The notes beneath the pieces were generated by a model. It was not told the DNA's origin. It saw only the letters and a list, made by a program, of their open reading frames with translations, and searched no databases. Shown here one piece after another: positions 4,432 to 5,782 of a stretch of DNA of 5,782 nucleotides. Position 1 is the stretch's first letter. Each line of letters opens with the position of its first letter. Location: NCBI GenBank assembly GCA_026991065.1, contig JALXCG010000249.1, forward strand, positions 1,222 to 7,003, written 5' to 3'. The translations under genes were made by a program, and so were the position numbers. This stretch comes from Gemmatimonadota bacterium. Lineage in GTDB: Bacteria; GCA-2686955.

Positions 4432-5782
4432 TCACGCCTCCTGGCGGGCAGCCACGCTCAGCACCAGATGGTCATCACTCACCTCGATGTCCACCCGATC
4501 ACCATCCTGGATGTCGCCACGCACCAGGGCTCGCGCCAGGGGGGTCTCCAGGGCGGTGGAGATCAGGCGTTTCAGCGGTCGGGCCCCGAACGCCGGGTCG
4601 TAGCCCTTGTGGGCCAACCAGCTTTGTGCTTCCGGAGTCATCCGCAGCTCGATCCCGCGACCCGCGATGCGCTGCCGCACTTCGTTCAGCAGGAGTTCGG
4701 CGATCGCCGCGATCTCACCCTCCTGCAGAGGCTTGAAGAGAACGATCTCGTCCAGGCGATTGAGGAATTCAGGCCGGAACTGGGCCCGCACCGCAGCCAT
4801 CACCTGGTCGCGAACTGACTGGGGGATCTCCGCCTTTCCAGCATTCTCCAGCAGCAGCGGACTGCCGATGTTCGAGGTCAGAATGATCACCGTATTCTTG
4901 AAATCGACCCGCCGGCCCTGTGAATCGGTAAGGGTTCCCTCGTCCAGAATCTGCAGCAGCATGTTCCAGACATCCGGGTGCGCCTTCTCGATTTCGTCGA
5001 AAAGAAGCACACTGTAGGGGCGCCGCCGGACCGCTTCGGTCAACTGACCGCCCTCTTCAAAGCCCACATAGCCGGGCGGAGCGCCGATCATTCGCGACAC
5101 CGAGTGGCGCTCCATGTATTCCGACATATCCAGGCGCACCATGTTGCCGGGGTCGTCGAAGAGCGCCAGCGCCAGTGCGCGCGCCAGTTGCGTCTTGCCG
5201 ACGCCGGTCGGACCGAGAAAGAGGAAGGAGCCGACCGGTCGCTGCGCATCCTTTACCCCGGCGCGGGCCCGCAATACGGCATCGGCCACCGCTTGCACCG
5301 CTTCGTCCTGACCGATCACGGTTTCATGCAGGGTCGTATCGAGGCGCAGGAGCTTCTCCCGTTCCCCTTCCCGCAGTCGGCTTACGGGCACCCCGGTCCA
5401 GCGCGAGACCACTTCGGCAACCTCTTCGTCGGTTACCTCCTGGTGCAGCAGCGAGCCCTCCGCGGAGGTCAGCTTCGCGGCTTCCTCTTCGGCCTCCTTG
5501 ATCGCTTGTTCCACCTGCGCCTGTTTCCCGTAGCGCAACTCGGCCAGGCGGTTGAGGTTGTGTTCCCGCTCCGCGATGGTCATCTCGTGACGCAAGCGCT
5601 CCAACTCCTCCTTGAGTTCACTCACCCGCTCCAGGGCGGCCTTCTCTCGCTCCCAACGGGCGCGCAGACCATCGGCCTCTTCGCGCAGCGAGGCGAGCTG
5701 CTTGCGCAGCTCCTCCAGCCGCTTCTTCGAGGCTGCGTCCTTCTCCTTCTTCAGCGCTTCCTCTTCGATCTCCAATTGCAGG
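4432..5782 (-). CDS. clpB: ATP-dependent disaggregase ClpB, C-terminal half (partial)
   Basis: The visible 449 residues run from the middle of ClpB to its stop; the frame is open past the window edge, so the start lies beyond 5782. The hexameric Hsp100 chaperone pulls aggregated proteins through its pore with DnaK help. Numbering from the leucine coded by the TTG at 5775, residues 1 to about 105 form the coiled-coil M-domain (EEEALKKEKDAASKKRLEELRK ... ELRYGK). This domain separates ClpB from ClpA and ClpC. The second AAA+ domain follows: VVSRWTGVPVSRL at 122-134, Walker A GPTGVGKT 188-195, pore loop GYVG with Tyr236, Walker B VLLFDE 256-261, sensor 1 TSN 300-302, arginine finger Arg340 in FRPEFLNR, and sensor 2 GARPLKR with Arg399. 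All catalytic residues are intact. The fragment lines up closely in length with E. coli ClpB from about residue 409 onward. It ends with a short tail, SVAARQEA. ClpB lacks the ClpP-binding loop of ClpA/ClpX, and none is seen. Promoter and heat-shock control sites would be outside the window. Confidence 0.97.
   Translation of the reverse strand, partial: LQLEIEEEALKKEKDAASKKRLEELRKQLASLREEADGLRARWEREKAALERVSELKEELERLRHEMTIAEREHNLNRLAELRYGKQAQVEQAIKEAEEEAAKLTSAEGSLLHQEVTDEEVAEVVSRWTGVPVSRLREGEREKLLRLDTTLHETVIGQDEAVQAVADAVLRARAGVKDAQRPVGSFLFLGPTGVGKTQLARALALALFDDPGNMVRLDMSEYMERHSVSRMIGAPPGYVGFEEGGQLTEAVRRRPYSVLLFDEIEKAHPDVWNMLLQILDEGTLTDSQGRRVDFKNTVIILTSNIGSPLLLENAGKAEIPQSVRDQVMAAVRAQFRPEFLNRLDEIVLFKPLQEGEIAAIAELLLNEVRQRIAGRGIELRMTPEAQSWLAHKGYDPAFGARPLKRLISTALETPLARALVRGDIQDGDRVDIEVSDDHLVLSVAARQEA

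Noticed and set aside
1-5782. CRISPR array, tRNA, insertion sequence, toxin-antitoxin or phage-defence genes
   Set aside because: No direct-repeat array, cloverleaf-like sequence, transposase or nuclease motif was seen on either strand; the window is filled by ordinary chromosomal genes.

Overview
The window is GC-rich and densely coded. It carries a Gram-negative style gene set: an RND inner-membrane efflux pump, a MATE exporter, the ClpB disaggregase, a PP2C phosphatase and a ThpR cyclic phosphodiesterase. The RND pump implies an organism with an outer membrane, probably a high-GC proteobacterium or a related Gram-negative phylum. The sequence does not fix the lineage. Almost no base is intergenic: the longest gap is about 74 bp. 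No rRNA, tRNA, CRISPR, insertion sequence or phage gene is visible.

Left part, positions 1-2246 (membrane and export genes): the + strand begins inside the 3' end of an RND transporter gene (last two membrane helices and a Gly/Ser/Arg-rich tail). Facing it on the - strand, 12 bp away, is a small four-helix membrane protein that I cannot name, with a distinctive SSHMPGRYRYYS motif. A 74-bp divergent gap separates it from a complete MATE-family transporter on the + strand. This transporter has an unusually long, Arg- then Ser/Pro/Ala-rich linker between its two halves.

Right part, positions 2228-5782 (one - strand gene train): in transcription order these are clpB (cut by the window edge, M-domain to C-terminus), a membrane-anchored protein whose outer domain is a degenerate repeat of about 22 residues, a PP2C Ser/Thr phosphatase, and thpR. 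Spacings are 50 bp, 4 bp and a 4-base ATGA overlap, so the last three genes are almost certainly co-transcribed and translationally coupled, and clpB probably belongs to the same unit. The train ends by running 19 bp into the 3' end of the convergent MATE gene.

Reading the genes together: the left side is export across the inner membrane. The right side looks like a housekeeping/stress unit joining protein disaggregation, phosphoprotein dephosphorylation and RNA end processing, plus one uncharacterised envelope protein. That functional link is an inference from gene order only. The most unusual item is the repeat protein at 3608-4381.
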